Shown: positions 4,991 to 6,264 of the stretch, piece after piece | Layout: each line of letters starts with the position of its first letter | Numbering within the stretch: the first letter of the stretch is position 1 | NCBI GenBank assembly: GCA_900538885.1 | Contig: UQAI01000073.1 | Coordinates: 1-6,264, forward strand | Direction of reading: 5' to 3' | From: an uncultured Mollicutes bacterium | Lineage (GTDB): Bacteria; Bacillota_I; Bacilli_A; ML615J-28; CAG-313 | Length of the DNA: 6,264 nt | Notes under the pieces: model-generated | Told to the model about the DNA's origin: nothing | Databases searched by the model: none | What the model saw: only the letters and a program-made list of their open reading frames with translations | Program-made: the position numbers and the translations under genes

Positions 4991-5888
4991 TAAAGAAACT
5001 TTTAGTGAATTGGTAGAAATAGCAAGTGATTATTATAAAATTGATCCAGCTTTTGTTGAAAAAGATTATTTTGTGACTTTGTTGTTGAAAGAACTAGCTG
5101 CAAGAGTTCCTAATTTGCTATTTAAAGGTGGTACATCACTATCCAAATGTTATAGAGTGATTGATAGATTTTCTGAAGATATAGATTTGACATTAGATGA
5201 AAATTATCAAACACAAGGACAAAAAAAACAAATGAAAAATGAACTTGTTGAGGTTTGCAAAAAGCTAGGCCTTAACTTAACTAACTTTACTGAGATAAGG
5301 AGTAGGCGGGATTATAATTGTTATAAAATCGAATACCCAATTCAACATTCATCCATTAGTGTAAAGCCTTTGTTATTAGTTGAAACAACATATATAACAA
5401 AATCGTATCCAAGCGAATTGAAACTTGCTACCTCAATTATTTATGATTACTTATACGAAATGGGTAACGAAACTGCTATTAGAAAATACGAATTGCAACC
5501 ATTTGAAATTCAAGTACAAACATTGGATAGAACTTTAGTTGATAAAGTGTTTGCAATTTGCGACTATGTTAAAGGAAATCGTATTGAAAGAAATTCCAGA
5601 CATATTTATGATCTATCATGTCTACTTACAAGGGTAAAACTTGACGAAAATCTTAAGATATTAATTCAAAAAGTTAGAAATGAAAGAAAACTACATGCAC
5701 TTTGCTACTCTGCACAAGATGGTGCAAGTGTTCAACAAATGCTTAGTGATATTGTGAAATCTGGTATTTACAAAAAAGATTATGAAACAATAACAAAAAT
5801 TATGATGTTCAGGTATTTACCATATGAAGACGCCATAAAAGGAGTAGAAACGATAATTGCAAGTGGTGTATTTGATACAGATAAATAA
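4974..5888 (+). CDS. AbiEii/AbiGii-like nucleotidyltransferase toxin, module 2
   Basis: This 304-residue paralogue of the gene at 3186 aligns without gaps, with about 183 identical positions (60%) by hand count. Catalytic blocks are kept: KGGTSLSK (51-58), RFSEDID (65-71, D69 and D71), RSRRDYNCY (109-117), LDRTLVDK (184-191) and RHIYDL (209-214). The most divergent parts are residues 11-28, 81-90, 121-131 and 251-282, which may be the surfaces that set target or partner choice (inference). The final 18 residues are identical to copy 1, and the DNA there is nearly identical too. It is intact and has its own promoter and terminator, so both toxins are likely active. Like copy 1, it would modify an unknown nucleotide or RNA substrate, probably under phage or stress conditions. 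Confidence 0.92.
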   Translation: MKLYNDKETFSELVEIASDYYKIDPAFVEKDYFVTLLLKELAARVPNLLFKGGTSLSKCYRVIDRFSEDIDLTLDENYQTQGQKKQMKNELVEVCKKLGLNLTNFTEIRSRRDYNCYKIEYPIQHSSISVKPLLLVETTYITKSYPSELKLATSIIYDYLYEMGNETAIRKYELQPFEIQVQTLDRTLVDKVFAICDYVKGNRIERNSRHIYDLSCLLTRVKLDENLKILIQKVRNERKLHALCYSAQDGASVQQMLSDIVKSGIYKKDYETITKIMMFRYLPYEDAIKGVETIIASGVFDTDK

Positions 5889-5975
5889 ACAAATTAAATT
5901 AAAAATCCCTAGTAGAATGAAATGTATTCATTTCACAATACTAGAGGTTTTTACTTTTATGGGATAATGATATTT
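5823..5975 (+). repeat. ~153-bp 3' repeat (toxin end plus terminator), copy 2
   Basis: Partner of the block at 4035-4187. A looser match continues for about 15 bp past its end after a one-base shift (CCAAAAATGA), then similarity fades just before the promoter of the recombinase remnant. Confidence 0.88.
5907..5952 (+). terminator. Two-tier hairpin terminator of module 2
   Basis: The structure is the same as at 4119-4164: CCCTAGTA (5907-5914) against TACTAGAG (5939-5946) with one C/A mismatch, and a perfect inner stem TGAAATG/CATTTCA around TATT, followed by GTTTTT. The inner hairpin is unchanged; only the outer stem carries a mismatch. Confidence 0.83.
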
Positions 5976-5992
5976 ACCAAAAATGAGTATAG

Positions 5993-6020
5993 TTGATTAA
6001 AAGTTGTTTTTTAGTATAAT
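5993..6020 (+). promoter_or_regulatory. Promoter of the recombinase remnant
   Basis: TTGATT (5993-5998), a 16-bp spacer and a consensus TATAAT (6015-6020) form a plausible sigma-A promoter with a start near 6027. AAGGAG (6040-6045) sits 8 nt before the ATG at 6054. Expression signals remain although the gene is broken. Confidence 0.65.
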
Positions 6021-6053
6021 AGCACATATATAATTATACAAGGAGAATTAAAT

Positions 6054-6188
6054 ATGATGTATAATAATTGGCTAAAAGAATGGCTACAAAATTACATAAA
6101 ACCATCAATTAAAAAACGGACTTTCAACCAATATTCTAAAATTATTCAAACACACATCTTACCATATTTAGGAAATTTTCACAACTAG
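6054..6188 (+). pseudogene. Truncated N-terminus of a tyrosine recombinase/integrase
   Basis: A 44-codon reading frame follows a good promoter and ribosome binding site. Its product (WLKEWLQNYIKPSIKKRTFN, then IIQTHILPYLGN) matches the start of the SAM-like core-binding domain of phage and conjugative-transposon integrases, where the pattern is W...Y..PS.K.RT...Y...I..HI.P.LG. Intact relatives are several hundred residues; here a TAG follows at 6186. Reading from about 6175 in the next frame gives KFSQLDIRK, which continues the family pattern for about nine residues before TAA at 6200-6202, so a one-base deletion plus a later break is likely. No catalytic domain (R..HxxR..Y) is present in the window. 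It is probably a relic of the element that carried the toxin-antitoxin cassettes. A genuine short protein is less likely. Confidence 0.75.
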
Positions 6189-6213
6189 ATATTAGAAAAT
6201 AAATTATCTTATA

Positions 6214-6245
6214 TGTTCGTGTACACTAGATTGTGTACACGAACA
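6214..6245. repeat. Perfect 13-bp inverted repeat with 6-bp spacer
   Basis: Arms TGTTCGTGTACAC (6214-6226) and GTGTACACGAACA (6233-6245) flank TAGATT. Each arm also contains the self-palindromic octamer GTGTACAC. No T-tract follows, so a terminator is unlikely. The size resembles tyrosine-recombinase core sites or an operator, or it may be near the end of an insertion element that broke the integrase gene. Confidence 0.8.
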
Positions 6246-6264
6246 CTGACGGTTTGTCAATCAT

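Overview
The window is strongly AT-rich (about 30% GC by eye). It has good Gram-positive ribosome binding sites and sigma-A-type promoters (TTGACA, 17 bp, TATAAT-like), and TGA is used as a stop. This points to a low-GC Bacillota or related gut-type firmicute. All convincing genes are on the + strand.

Region 1 (about 20-2446) is one compact four-gene operon with a promoter at 20-48 and a hairpin terminator at 2400-2446. It encodes a DUF2089-type zinc-ribbon/HTH protein with a SHOCT-like tail, a HAAS/DUF1700 + DUF4097 beta-repeat protein, a small membrane protein made of two copies of a module containing NLWHPGW, and a cytosolic protein that looks like a concanavalin A-like (YesU/DUF1961 or DUF1080-like) fold. 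Gaps are 1 nt, 12 nt and a 1-nt overlap, so the genes are probably co-translated. The SHOCT-like and DUF4097 parts recall LiaX/YvlB envelope-stress proteins, but here they sit on separate polypeptides.

Region 2 (about 2474-5975) holds two tandem, complete two-gene modules resembling AbiE (type IV) toxin-antitoxin systems. Each has its own promoter, a winged-helix AbiEi/DUF6088-like antitoxin, an AbiEii-like nucleotidyltransferase toxin that overlaps the antitoxin by exactly 17 nt, and a two-tier hairpin terminator. By hand alignment the toxins are about 60% identical (both 304 aa, no gaps) and the antitoxins about 43%. In contrast, 42 bp at the promoter is identical, and about 153 bp covering the last toxin codons and the terminator is about 96% identical. 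This gives a cassette-like layout of conserved ends around a divergent core, suggesting gene conversion or cassette exchange.

Region 3 (about 5993-6264) contains a promoter and strong ribosome binding site driving a 44-codon remnant of the N-terminal core-binding domain of a tyrosine recombinase. It is followed by a perfect 13-bp inverted repeat with a 6-bp spacer close to the window edge. Regions 2 and 3 look like accessory (defence/mobile) DNA placed behind the terminator of a more ordinary chromosomal operon.
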